Shown here: positions 53,851-61,600 of the stretch, piece after piece
How positions within the stretch are numbered: position 1 is the first letter of the stretch
Layout of the letters: the number at the start of each line of letters is the position of its first letter
Assembly (NCBI GenBank): GCA_937968035.1
Contig: CALBTS010000588.1
Coordinates: forward strand, 1 to 64,000
Reading direction: 5' to 3'
DNA from: an uncultured Methanomethylovorans sp.
Lineage (GTDB): Archaea > Halobacteriota > Methanosarcinia > Methanosarcinales > Methanosarcinaceae
DNA length: 64,000 nucleotides
The notes under the pieces: generated by a model
What the model was told of the DNA's origin: nothing
The model's database searches: none
What the model saw: only the letters and a program-made list of their open reading frames with translations
Program-made: the position numbers and the translations under genes

Positions 53851-54537
53851 ATGCAAAAAGTGTGTGTAGAAGCATACAGATTCGAAGAACTCGATGAAAA
53901 TGCCAAACAAGCAGCGATCTCTGAACTCACCACAGGAGACTGGGATTATGAAGTGGTATTCGATGATGCTATAGAAATGGGCAAGCTCATGGGCATCGAC
54001 ATTGACACATATCAGATCACTACCATGGGAGGCTATAAACGAGATAAACCGAGCATTTTTTTCTCAGGTTTCTGGTCACAGGGAGATGGTGCATGCTATG
54101 AATGCAACTACAGCTATAGATCAGGCAGTGTCAAAGCCATCATAGAAGCATGCGGGGACAGTGACAAAGAACTTATACGCATAGCTAAAGGGCTGCAGGA
54201 TGTTCAAAAGAACTACTTTTATAAGCTATGTGCAAAAACCAAGCACCGTGGACACTATTACCACGAATACTGCATGGACGTAGATGTGTTCCTGGACCAC
54301 GACCCATACAGGCAAGTAACCACAGCAGAAAAGGATATCAGCGAATTACTTAGAGATTTCGCAAAATGGATCTACAGAATGCTGGAGCTGCAATATAGGC
54401 ACTGCACCAGCGAGGAATATGTCAAAGACATGTGTGATGCCAACGACTACCTGTTTAATAAATCAGGTGAACTGATCAATGTGCATGTATTGCAACCAGT
54501 GCAAGACACCACCGCAACCGCAGGGGTGATACTGTGA
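53851..54537 (+). CDS. phage protein with GFWSQGDGA motif
   Basis: 228 residues. Begins with YRFEELDENAKQAAI and contains FFSGFWSQGDGACYECNY, a pattern found in many phage proteins of unknown function, some annotated as antitoxin-like. The leader-like sequence AAGTGTGTGTAGAAG is inside its first codons. A GC-rich element copy (54508-54528) lies in its last codons as Ala-Thr-Ala. Confidence 0.62.
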   Translation: MQKVCVEAYRFEELDENAKQAAISELTTGDWDYEVVFDDAIEMGKLMGIDIDTYQITTMGGYKRDKPSIFFSGFWSQGDGACYECNYSYRSGSVKAIIEACGDSDKELIRIAKGLQDVQKNYFYKLCAKTKHRGHYYHEYCMDVDVFLDHDPYRQVTTAEKDISELLRDFAKWIYRMLELQYRHCTSEEYVKDMCDANDYLFNKSGELINVHVLQPVQDTTATAGVIL

Positions 54538-54974
54538 ATATTATAAAATGCCCTGACTGTGGAACAATTCTTGACCATGTACTAGATGTTGTCCAGGAAA
54601 CACACAAATACCCCGTTACGTTGGACAAATCTGGCAAATGGGATATATCAGATACAGAAGATTCGGGAATAGAAGATTCCGATACAATAGCATTCCAATG
54701 CCCAGTATGTGGTAGCAAAAAACATTTGCGTGACGAATTCATCGCGGAAGAAAAACAATATAAATTCATTTGCCCAATGTGTAAAAAACAAATAAACAAC
54801 GTCAAAGCATTTGTCAAAGAATACCACACCTACCACTGGATTATCAACACCTGGGGTTCCCCAGAGATGTCTCATTCTGAATTTAGAGATAATGAAACCG
54901 TTGGTTTCGACTGTCCGGAATGCGAGTATGAAGGGAAAACCCTTGAAGAATTTATTGTGGAGGTAGAACCATGA
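54534..54974 (+). CDS. multi zinc-ribbon protein
   Basis: 146 residues starting at GTG. Four CxxC pairs (CPDC near 6, CPVC near 56, CPMC near 80, CPEC near 127), enough for two or more zinc ribbons. Probably a nucleic-acid or protein-binding adaptor. It overlaps both neighbours (GTGA and ATGA). Confidence 0.65.
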   Translation: MNIIKCPDCGTILDHVLDVVQETHKYPVTLDKSGKWDISDTEDSGIEDSDTIAFQCPVCGSKKHLRDEFIAEEKQYKFICPMCKKQINNVKAFVKEYHTYHWIINTWGSPEMSHSEFRDNETVGFDCPECEYEGKTLEEFIVEVEP

Positions 54975-55156
54975 GCCAATATTCCTGCGACTGTACAGAT
55001 GTCTGCGACATAGTATTCCAAATGCTGTGTTGTTCCTGCCCACATGTAGAATCATGCCAAGACCAGCCAGAAGGCGACACCGAAGCCGAGCATCGCAGAC
55101 TATGCGAATGTGCAAGCAAATACCTGAAAGTAGACAGGCAAGAGGTAAAACCATGA
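54971..55156 (+). CDS. small Cys-rich protein, family member 1
   Basis: 61 residues with VCDIVFQMLCCSCPHVESC. It is related to the genes at 55153 and 55724: each has a D.C....Y.I...MC..C...E.C pattern and a later C.E or C.Y. The three are probably paralogues. Confidence 0.6.
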   Translation: MSQYSCDCTDVCDIVFQMLCCSCPHVESCQDQPEGDTEAEHRRLCECASKYLKVDRQEVKP

Positions 55157-55368
55157 TGTGCAGTAAAGGCTACAAAGAATGCTACAGTGAATATGACATA
55201 GCAGAAGCTGTGATCGATACAATGTGTAGAAACTGCAGCCGCTTCGAAGAATGCAATGCATGTCCAGAAGACGAGGATTCCACCTGCATACCAAGCTGTG
55301 ACAGGTACGAACAAATCGTGAAATGCCTCTACCTCAAATTTCCACCTGTTCAGGAAGAAACACCATGA
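55153..55368 (+). CDS. small Cys-rich protein, family member 2
   Basis: 71 residues with AVIDTMCRNCSRFEECNACP and CDRYEQIVKC. ATG 55153 overlaps the preceding stop (ATGA); a longer frame upstream is out of phase with the real gene there. Same cysteine plan as members 1 and 3. Confidence 0.6.
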   Translation: MMCSKGYKECYSEYDIAEAVIDTMCRNCSRFEECNACPEDEDSTCIPSCDRYEQIVKCLYLKFPPVQEETP

Positions 55369-55727
55369 CAACTAAAGACGAATGGATCAAAGAGATGATA
55401 AAAGCCGGTGCAATTGATCCGAACAAAGTCAGCTCAAAAGTAAGCACCGTATACGCAGATACCTATCTTGAACAATTCGAATTCATTGACATAGCATGGG
55501 TAATTTCAGGAAAAGAACCAATCGAAACCCAGGAACAACTGATCAAAGAGAACATGCGAACAAGAAACAAGTTCGCCAGAAACATGAGAAAGGACAACTG
55601 GGAAGTTGCCTGTGCTTCAAGCTGGAACCCCTGGGACAATTTTGTAATCCAGTTAAGCGCACACCGACCACACCAAAAAACAGCCACGAAACAAACCACC
55701 ATAATCGCTACGGGGGAAACACCATGA
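55365..55727 (+). CDS. hypothetical protein
   Basis: 120 residues, helical N-terminal half and a Lys/His/Thr-rich tail. No motif recognised. It overlaps family members 2 and 3 by four bases on each side. Confidence 0.55.
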   Translation: MTTKDEWIKEMIKAGAIDPNKVSSKVSTVYADTYLEQFEFIDIAWVISGKEPIETQEQLIKENMRTRNKFARNMRKDNWEVACASSWNPWDNFVIQLSAHRPHQKTATKQTTIIATGETP

Positions 55728-56041
55728 ACAAAAGCTGTATCGATGTATGCGACAATGTCTATGACATAATGTGCAGACCATGCCCGGACTGCAGATTATG
55801 CCATGGTCCAAAGGAAAAAGACCATGTGGACCACGAAAAGATGTTGGAATGCATGGAGTATTTTATTCAAATACGAGAAGACATCGATGATGATTCCCCA
55901 AACATCCACGAATGTGATGCATGCGGAAATACCAGGTGCCTACAATTGGTATTGGTAGAAGTTAACGGAGAACAAAAAGACATTTGTGGTAACTGCATCG
56001 AAAAACTCGAACAGGTACTCGGTTCACTCAACATCGAATAA
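55724..56041 (+). CDS. small Cys-rich protein, family member 3, with extra zinc ribbon
   Basis: 105 residues. The N-terminal half (VCDNVYDIMCRPCPDCRLC) matches members 1 and 2; the C-terminal half adds ECDACGNTRCL and ICGNCIEKL, a complete zinc ribbon. The ATG follows gggggaaacacc. Confidence 0.6.
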   Translation: MNKSCIDVCDNVYDIMCRPCPDCRLCHGPKEKDHVDHEKMLECMEYFIQIREDIDDDSPNIHECDACGNTRCLQLVLVEVNGEQKDICGNCIEKLEQVLGSLNIE

Positions 56042-56054
56042 ACTGGGTGAAAAA

Positions 56055-56357
56055 GTGATACTTCACCAAACAATACTAAAATGGAACTACTTAGGAATTG
56101 ATTGCGAACAATACATTGAAAAACTGTATATAAGTGATAAAAAATTCAAATTTTTTATCATAGCACAAATAGAAGGTGCAGGATATTGGCACCCAATATC
56201 ACTAACTAACAACCCAAATGCTTCACTTGAAAGACTACGCAAATGTGAAAACCAACAGTATTCTTTCCTTTGTGATCTACAAGCACTTCCGGTTGAAACG
56301 TGGTATAGGTACTACAACACTGTATCAATTGACAAAAATGAAGATGCTATAGAATAA
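56055..56357 (+). CDS. hypothetical protein
   Basis: 100 residues. GTG 56055 is chosen because GGGTGA lies five bases upstream and a longer frame would run through the previous gene. Mixed alpha/beta, no motif recognised. Confidence 0.5.
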   Translation: MILHQTILKWNYLGIDCEQYIEKLYISDKKFKFFIIAQIEGAGYWHPISLTNNPNASLERLRKCENQQYSFLCDLQALPVETWYRYYNTVSIDKNEDAIE

Positions 56358-56370
56358 ACGAGATGGAACC

Positions 56371-56895
56371 ATGACTACTACAATGTACAGTAATCTAATT
56401 GAAAAAGTACCGCTGAAAAAATTTGTAAGCGATTGGATGAAGGACAAAAACAACAGCGGATATATCAGGTTATATGTAAAAGATGGCAAAATGGTAGTGT
56501 TCCGCAACATTGAACACCGACACAAAACGGGAACAATCATTTCCTATGAAATGACCGAACTCGATTACATTGGTATTCGAGACCAATCGCACATATTCCA
56601 CCTTCATTTCAGCGATGGATTCAACTTTATGAACATGCTGGCAATTCACGCACAGCAAAAGGACACAAGCCTGAGTATAAGTTATTACCCAAACGACGTT
56701 TCCGAAATGCTCGAAAAAAAAGAACTTGGGCATGAATTCTTATACATAACTGTAATGAACAACAAAAAAGGAACAACTGTTACTATGTTCTCAGCAAACA
56801 AGGTGTATGAAAACCACCTGCAGATGATTGCAAGAGAATACCAGGAACCACCAATTCCAACCAATGTTGCACAATACGATGAGGTGGCTGCATAA
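56371..56895 (+). CDS. hypothetical protein
   Basis: 174 residues, alpha/beta, no motif recognised. It ends in TAATG with the following gene. Part of the tight run of small early genes. Confidence 0.55.
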   Translation: MTTTMYSNLIEKVPLKKFVSDWMKDKNNSGYIRLYVKDGKMVVFRNIEHRHKTGTIISYEMTELDYIGIRDQSHIFHLHFSDGFNFMNMLAIHAQQKDTSLSISYYPNDVSEMLEKKELGHEFLYITVMNNKKGTTVTMFSANKVYENHLQMIAREYQEPPIPTNVAQYDEVAA

Positions 56896-57167
56896 TGTGG
56901 ATCATTTTAATGGACCTGATCAACGGACCACTGGAACAATCAGAGATGGGCACATCCGACGTGCCAATCTCCGAACAAATTTCAGAATACCCGTCAATGA
57001 TGCCAATACCATTCAGACTATTAGATGGCGACGACAATGTGTATTTCATGGGAATCATAAGCAAAGACGATGATCCGTTTGACCCATTGGATTTACTCGG
57101 AAGAGCATACGGCTGCACCAGTATCGAAACTTACGATCATGGAACAGAAGAGTGGATACCAACATGA
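56895..57167 (+). CDS. hypothetical acidic protein
   Basis: 90 residues, acidic (DDDPFDPLDLLG), beginning at TAATG and ending in an ATGA overlap. No family recognised. Confidence 0.55.
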   Translation: MWIILMDLINGPLEQSEMGTSDVPISEQISEYPSMMPIPFRLLDGDDNVYFMGIISKDDDPFDPLDLLGRAYGCTSIETYDHGTEEWIPT

Positions 57168-57334
57168 CAAACTACTCAAAAATGACACAGGAAGAATTCG
57201 ATGATATTCTGGTAGAACTACTGGAAACAGACGGAATCAGACACATATTAACAATAGACGGAATCTACGAAATCCTGTCTGAAAACTACAACAATGATGT
57301 ACTTGACGTGTATGAAAGGAGATACGAAAAATGA
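57164..57334 (+). CDS. small acidic helical protein
   Basis: 56 residues, acidic, helical (FDDILVELLETDGIRHIL). ATG 57164 overlaps the previous stop. It ends in ATGA with the next gene. Confidence 0.55.
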   Translation: MTNYSKMTQEEFDDILVELLETDGIRHILTIDGIYEILSENYNNDVLDVYERRYEK

Positions 57335-58089
57335 CAACTGAACCTCAAAACAAATGCCCGTATTGCTCAACCCCCTTTGAAGATCCAGGTAATAATGAAA
57401 ACCAGATCATTAACTGCGAAAACTGCAAGAAACCGTTTGCAGTAATGATAAAAAGAATTGTAACCATCCACGCTTTCACAAGCTATGTGATACCAATCGA
57501 AGCACCTGCCACGACAACGGCTAAAATACCTAACGTGTCAGATGGTTTTGAAATGCATAACAAAGGAACATATGTAATAACATGGTATTTCAATAGTAAA
57601 CTACCGGTGACATGGGCTTTCCTAAAACATGCAGCTTCAAAACAAGATCTCAATGAATTTATAAAAAAGGTTGCACCATTCCTGGCAAAAGCTCATAAAA
57701 ATGCATTGCTCAGAGCAATCACAGAATGTCAAAAAGGAAGACAGGAAATCCCATTGGCTGCAGCCACACCAAGTCCAGTTATGTTATCACTTGGCCGCAG
57801 TGTAGCTATCCCAGGATACGAAGAAGTGACAGTACAACTAACATTGACTGGGATCGACATCAAATACGGAACTAAGAATTATAAACTAACCAGCAACGAA
57901 ATAGTTGAACTGTGCAAAACACGTACAAATAAGGAATTCAAGGAAAAATGCATAGCCATACTGGGACCCACCGCAGGAAAATCACCACAGGGGATCTACA
58001 AAACGTGCTATGCACTCGTAACAGGGATAATTAAAGTACCAACGAAACCGCTGGAGGAACAGAAATGCAACGGAATACAAGCTATTTAA
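57331..58089 (+). CDS. hypothetical protein with N-terminal zinc ribbon
   Basis: 252 residues. CPYC (near 9) and CENC (near 30) form an N-terminal ribbon; the rest is alpha/beta with a Pro/Ala-rich linker and no motif I can name. It overlaps the next gene by 25 bases. Confidence 0.55.
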   Translation: MTTEPQNKCPYCSTPFEDPGNNENQIINCENCKKPFAVMIKRIVTIHAFTSYVIPIEAPATTTAKIPNVSDGFEMHNKGTYVITWYFNSKLPVTWAFLKHAASKQDLNEFIKKVAPFLAKAHKNALLRAITECQKGRQEIPLAAATPSPVMLSLGRSVAIPGYEEVTVQLTLTGIDIKYGTKNYKLTSNEIVELCKTRTNKEFKEKCIAILGPTAGKSPQGIYKTCYALVTGIIKVPTKPLEEQKCNGIQAI

Positions 58090-58478
58090 CGGACCACATC
58101 GGACACCGAGTATCAATAATGCTCAATGGTAGAATCACACGATTGATGTGCCTCAGCTGTGGCGAAGAACTTGAACAATATGATGTAGACAATAAAACCT
58201 CGGTAGCAGTGACAGTATCACAGGACGATATGCGAAACATGCACGAGGACACACCCTGCGAAATCCAACAGATCAACACGTTTTCACAAGACCAAATCAA
58301 CAACATAGCAGAAAACATTGCAGAAACCATGTGTGAGTATTCATACCATGAATACCTCACATTTGAACTTGACAGGATCCTGGTAAGCTGCCCTGGAGAA
58401 GTATGCCCATATTGTAGAGAAGAACACGAAATTGAAGCTGCAGAAGCAGAAAGAAAAGAACGCAAACTGGAGGTATGA
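58065..58478 (+). CDS. hypothetical protein with two CxxC pairs
   Basis: 137 residues. CLSC near 29 and CPYC near 117, far apart but likely to share one metal, and a coiled Glu/Ala/Arg tail. Starts within the end of the previous gene. Confidence 0.55.
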   Translation: MQRNTSYLTDHIGHRVSIMLNGRITRLMCLSCGEELEQYDVDNKTSVAVTVSQDDMRNMHEDTPCEIQQINTFSQDQINNIAENIAETMCEYSYHEYLTFELDRILVSCPGEVCPYCREEHEIEAAEAERKERKLEV

Positions 58479-58479
58479 A

Positions 58480-58821
58480 ATGTCACACGTAACCTGTATA
58501 GCAACTATAAAGCCAAAAGAAAATGAAACTATCAAGGAACTTGAAGACAGAGTAGAAAACTACCTGCTTGCCAACTGTTTCTTAGGCGGTGGCAGATACA
58601 CATCATCTGCCTATGATTCTTTTGAAATAATGCACTCTGAAACCAGGCCAGTGACCGAAGAACTATACAACAATGAATTGCAGGAACATGAAGGTGAATG
58701 CGACGGAGAAGAACCCATTGTGTTTATGAGTATCATAACATTCACCGATATTGACGAAGAGCAGTGCTCTCCAGAATTCATCGGCACAAAATATGCCGTA
58801 TACCTTGACTGTCACTACTAA
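58480..58821 (+). CDS. hypothetical acidic protein
   Basis: 113 residues, acidic C-terminal half (EHEGECDGEEP). GGAGG lies five bases before ATG 58480. No family recognised. Confidence 0.55.
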   Translation: MSHVTCIATIKPKENETIKELEDRVENYLLANCFLGGGRYTSSAYDSFEIMHSETRPVTEELYNNELQEHEGECDGEEPIVFMSIITFTDIDEEQCSPEFIGTKYAVYLDCHY

Positions 58822-58832
58822 GGAGAATAAAC

Positions 58833-59057
58833 ATGGTAGAAATAGAAGATATCATTGAACAAGTACAGAACCTGAAAAATTCGGGAGTAACAATAGAAAT
58901 AAACTTCAAACTCCCCACGGTTGCGGTGGTGTATCCTGATGGTAAGACATGGTTTTTCCAGGGAGACGAAGCTGAGGAATTAATAGACCGAGCAGATCAG
59001 GCAGACGAACTGACGTTTGAAGAATCAATACTATGGGAATCAACGGGGTGGACATAA
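58833..59057 (+). CDS. small phage early protein
   Basis: 74 residues: a coiled N-terminus and a beta/helix segment (VVYPDGKTWFFQGDEAEELI) common in phage proteins of unknown role. It carries an inverted copy of the GC-rich element at 58914-58930. Confidence 0.6.
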   Translation: MVEIEDIIEQVQNLKNSGVTIEINFKLPTVAVVYPDGKTWFFQGDEAEELIDRADQADELTFEESILWESTGWT

Positions 59058-59630
59058 ATGCAAGCCATTACAATATATTCATTCCAGTACACAACGGGTG
59101 GAGTGCCATACCCCCCCGTCCTATCCACGGATCTGAGCTACATAGAAGCCCTTGAAAGACAGTGGATGAAAGGACATGGGTTTAGTATAAACAAGGGAAT
59201 ACAAGCCGCTAGAGACGAGTATATTGACGTAGGAAAAGATGATGACTACCTTATATCAACCCATGAACTTGAAATAGACATAAACCTATCAATCGGCGTA
59301 GGAAAATACTACGACCCAATTCATAGTGATACTGACGAAGCCATAACAGAAAACGACGAAGAATATCGGATATGCACAGTATGTAAAAAGAAAATGAGGT
59401 CAGGATACGTAATCAACGGCGGCGAAGAGTACTACTGCTCAGATGAATGCCTGCATAGAAGATATTCCCCGGATCAATGGGATGAACTGTACGACAATGG
59501 CAACTCTGACTCATACTGGACGGAGTGGAAAGAAGGCAAACTGCCAGAAATAGAGGTAACCAAAAAACCATCAAATGGAGAAAACAAAAGATACCATGAC
59601 AACACGCCATTACTGGGAAATAAAATATGA
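59058..59630 (+). CDS. phage protein with zinc finger
   Basis: 190 residues. CTVCKKKMRSGYVINGGEEYYCSDECL (a motif split by Gly-Gly, about 112-139) is a treble-clef-like zinc finger found in many phage early proteins, followed by DELYDNGNSDSYWTEW, which usually comes with it. Function unknown. Confidence 0.68.
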   Translation: MQAITIYSFQYTTGGVPYPPVLSTDLSYIEALERQWMKGHGFSINKGIQAARDEYIDVGKDDDYLISTHELEIDINLSIGVGKYYDPIHSDTDEAITENDEEYRICTVCKKKMRSGYVINGGEEYYCSDECLHRRYSPDQWDELYDNGNSDSYWTEWKEGKLPEIEVTKKPSNGENKRYHDNTPLLGNKI

Positions 59631-60057
59631 CCACAACGACCTTGACAAAGAAAAGTTCAAGAAATTCACTGAATATGTAGAACACCTACTCCGTGTAACC
59701 ACCATACCAACAGCAGACTGGGAAGGTGCCGGAGAATCAGAGATCGACCAAGACTACATATCACTAAACGGATACGGGGAAGATGCATGCGAAACCCTTA
59801 GAATAGACAGGCTGCAGGCAATAGCCGGACTGAAATCAATATACAAGTGGAAAGACAGTTGCAACACGCATAACAGGCCATACAATGAAGTAGTAACTGC
59901 AATCCTGCTTGTATTCAAACATGTTTTCAAAGACCAAGTAATGCTATCATCTGAAAGCTCTCATTACAAATGGGGTGACGGATACAGGCTTGCACAACAG
60001 GTTATTGAAGATATAGAAGGTCCACATTACACAGTAACACAGGAAGTGACGAAATAA
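59596..60057 (+). CDS. hypothetical protein
   Basis: 153 residues, mixed alpha/beta. ATG 59596 is inside the end of the previous gene. No family recognised. Confidence 0.55.
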   Translation: MTTRHYWEIKYDHNDLDKEKFKKFTEYVEHLLRVTTIPTADWEGAGESEIDQDYISLNGYGEDACETLRIDRLQAIAGLKSIYKWKDSCNTHNRPYNEVVTAILLVFKHVFKDQVMLSSESSHYKWGDGYRLAQQVIEDIEGPHYTVTQEVTK

Positions 60058-60098
60058 CATCAAGAACAAATATTGTAAACAATCCAAAGTGGAGTAGA

Positions 60099-60173
60099 TT
60101 GACAACAATCAGAACAGGAAAAATAGTCAAAAGGCAAACAACCGTACAGACTATGAGAGCACTGAGAAAATAA
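60099..60173 (+). CDS. very small basic peptide, 24 residues
   Basis: TTG at 60099 with GGAG six bases upstream; the frame encodes MTTIRTGKIVKRQTTVQTMR and four more residues, strongly basic. It might be a nucleic-acid-binding peptide; evidence is only the ribosome site and composition. Its stop lies in the TATA box of the next promoter. Confidence 0.35.
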   Translation: MTTIRTGKIVKRQTTVQTMRALRK

Positions 60174-60214
60174 TATATAGGATAGGAACCTTACAATGTC
60201 AGGCGTGTGTGAAT
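60168..60214 (+). promoter_or_regulatory. TATA box and GTG-stop leader
   Basis: aataatatatagg (60168-60181) is followed about 24 bases later by GGCGTGTGTGA and the ATG at 60215 (GTG-TGA-AT-ATG). Spacing fits transcript start at the leader. Confidence 0.55.
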
Positions 60215-60367
60215 ATGAGCAGATCGTTTAAACGTAGATGTCAATGCGGAGCAATTTTAATAATCGATACGTCCCGCAAAGAAGACTCTGGAATTTTACA
60301 ATGTCCAGAATGCCCCCGGCGACACAGAGTGGGATGGACACCCCATTTAATAGAGGTTGAACCATGA
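60215..60367 (+). CDS. 50-residue zinc-ribbon protein
   Basis: Contains RCQCGAI and CPECPRRH, a four-cysteine ribbon, between basic segments. ATG 60215 follows the leader. The stop overlaps the next start (ATGA). Confidence 0.6.
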   Translation: MSRSFKRRCQCGAILIIDTSRKEDSGILQCPECPRRHRVGWTPHLIEVEP

Positions 60368-60639
60368 GTACCACTATTGAGACAAAGACCATCGCAACCG
60401 CAAGGGGTGTATCTTCTAATGGGCTACGGCTCACACAAATTGAATATGACAGGCTTCTCAAAGCCCAGGAAGAATCCAACAAAAGAGCTGTTAAAAACTG
60501 GAAAAAAGTTACCCCTGAAAAAAGACAGGAAATCATAAAACAGCGGAATATGGGAAAATCGCTGCGCTCAATAGCAGCAGATACACGATCAAGTGCTTTG
60601 ACAATCCGAAAAATACTGGATGAAGAGGGTATAAGATAA
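60364..60639 (+). CDS. helix-turn-helix protein
   Basis: 91 residues. The C-terminal KSLRSIAADTRSSALTIRKIL is a helix-turn-helix of the resolvase/Hin style, after a helical basic segment. Probably a DNA-binding regulator. A GC-rich element copy is at 60388-60409 in the N-terminus (Thr-Ile-Ala-Thr-Ala). Confidence 0.62.
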   Translation: MSTTIETKTIATARGVSSNGLRLTQIEYDRLLKAQEESNKRAVKNWKKVTPEKRQEIIKQRNMGKSLRSIAADTRSSALTIRKILDEEGIR

Positions 60640-60664
60640 GGGGATTTCCCCCCTTTTACACCGT

Positions 60665-60731
60665 CCCTGTTTAACCAATGCAATTGTTGCCGACAATCAC
60701 ATTGGCCGTGGTTCAAATCCACAAACAGGGA
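60665..60731 (+). ncRNA. tRNA-like structure without D-arm, anticodon-like GCC
   Basis: 67 bases. Acceptor stem CCCTGTT / AACAGGG (7 bp) with A as discriminator; T-arm GTGG-TTCAAAT-CCAC; central stem CCAATG / CATTGG continuing into ATTG-TTGCCGA-CAAT. That last loop places GCC (Gly) in anticodon position with T33. There is no D-arm. It may be a degenerate tRNA-Gly, or a tRNA mimic. Confidence 0.55.
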
Positions 60732-60923
60732 AAGCGAAAACCCGCTTTGTAATCCCAACCTATATACAACTGCCAAGTAGGAGATGATATCTAAAGTATA
60801 TAAAAATAATTGACATGTAGTCACTTACTTTTCCTTTTAACTAACGCGAAAAACGATGCTCGGAAATAAAGTGAAACAAAGCCCGCTTGATCTGATGGCG
60901 GGCTAAACTACACATGGAGGACC
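60732..60923 (+). other. intergenic region with two hairpins and a TATA box
   Basis: AAAGCG-aaaacc-CGCTTT (60731-60748) follows the tRNA-like structure directly. A TATA box (gtatataaaaat) lies near 60798. AGCCCGC-...-GCGGGCT (60880-60904), a 7-bp stem, stands in the leader of the gene at 60924, just before GGAGG. Confidence 0.5.
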
Positions 60924-61169
60924 ATGGAAACAAAAGTAATAATCATGCGCGATGTTGATCGTGAAAGCCTGGCAAACCCAGGTAAAAACAAAGCAAAAGT
61001 ATACCACGAAGGCCGAGAAGTAGGCGAAGTGGACAATATAGAAGTGTCAGATAATGCGATCATTGCAACACTGAACATCACCGACAACGAAACCATAGAA
61101 TTAATCAGTGCAGGCAAAATCAACAAAGCAGATACAAAGGTACAAACATGTCCAATATACCTAAAATGA
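60924..61169 (+). CDS. hypothetical small protein
   Basis: 81 residues, beta-type (KVIIMRDVD, GEVDNIEVSDNAIIATLNI). GGAGG lies seven bases upstream of the ATG. No family recognised. It precedes the RNA cluster. Confidence 0.6.
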   Translation: METKVIIMRDVDRESLANPGKNKAKVYHEGREVGEVDNIEVSDNAIIATLNITDNETIELISAGKINKADTKVQTCPIYLK

Positions 61170-61193
61170 CTCATACATTGAGCCAAACACCTT

Positions 61194-61276
61194 GCCATCA
61201 CTGGCGTTATAAGTACTGGTTCGATTCCAGTTCCCGTTGGCACGGTATAGGGTGAGTTCAAATCTCACCGATGGCA
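61194..61276 (+). ncRNA. class II tRNA-like structure, anticodon-like CGA
   Basis: 83 bases. Acceptor GCCATCA / CGATGGC (6 of 7 paired) with A as discriminator; T-arm GTGAG-TTCAAAT-CTCAC; variable arm CCGT-tggc-ACGG; anticodon arm ACTGG-TTCGATT-CCAGT, which would place CGA (Ser). The loop TTCGATT is itself a perfect T-loop sequence, and no D-stem can be drawn in the 14 bases available. Degenerate tRNA-Ser or a mimic. Confidence 0.5.
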
Positions 61277-61317
61277 ATTCACCAGGCATCGCCGTTGGGC
61301 GCACAGTACAGAGTGCG

Positions 61318-61370
61318 GGACAGGAAATCTCAATAACACCTTCATGGGCCTGTCCGAAATAGAAAGGTGT
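61318..61370 (+). ncRNA. H-type pseudoknot
   Basis: Two interleaved 7-bp perfect stems: GGACAGG (61318-61324) with CCTGTCC (61349-61355), and ACACCTT (61336-61342) with AAGGTGT (61364-61370). Loops are 11, 6 and 8 bases. Such pseudoknots occur in small riboswitches, frameshift sites and viral tRNA-like ends. The next gene downstream is a tRNA, so cis-regulation of translation is unlikely. Confidence 0.5.
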
Positions 61371-61475
61371 CGTGAAAGCCGATAGATCACTAAAAAGGCT
61401 TGACAATTGGAGAGACAATACCGCCCAGGCCGGTATATAAAACATACAGGAGTATGGCCTGGATCCCCTCAAATT

Positions 61476-61548
61476 GCCTCAGTAGTTCAGTGGTTAGAAT
61501 ATGCGGCCTGTAACCGTAGGGTCAGGGGTTCGAATCCCTTCTGAGGCT
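61476..61548 (+). tRNA. tRNA-Thr (UGU)
   Basis: 73 bases forming a full cloverleaf: acceptor GCCTCAG / CTGAGGC, D-stem GTTC / GAAT, anticodon stem TGCGG / CCGTA with loop CCTGTAA (anticodon TGT), T-arm AGGGG-TTCGAAT-CCCTT, discriminator T. The U discriminator is the archaeal threonine identity. CCA is not encoded. Base 33 is C instead of the near-universal T. Confidence 0.85.
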
Positions 61549-61600
61549 TTGGGTACGGAGTACCCATCTCGGATGAAAGTTGACAGCTGGAAAGACAGCA

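Noticed and set aside
55027-55152. Upstream extension of the Cys-rich gene at 55153
   Set aside because: It runs out of phase through the family member at 54971, which has a clear cysteine plan and overlap start.
61318-61370. HDV-like self-cleaving ribozyme
   Set aside because: The interleaved stems resemble P1 and P2 but there is no room for P3 and P4 and no catalytic C context.
61194-61370. tmRNA (tRNA-like part plus pseudoknot)
   Set aside because: No tag reading frame, no alanine acceptor features, and archaea are not known to use tmRNA.
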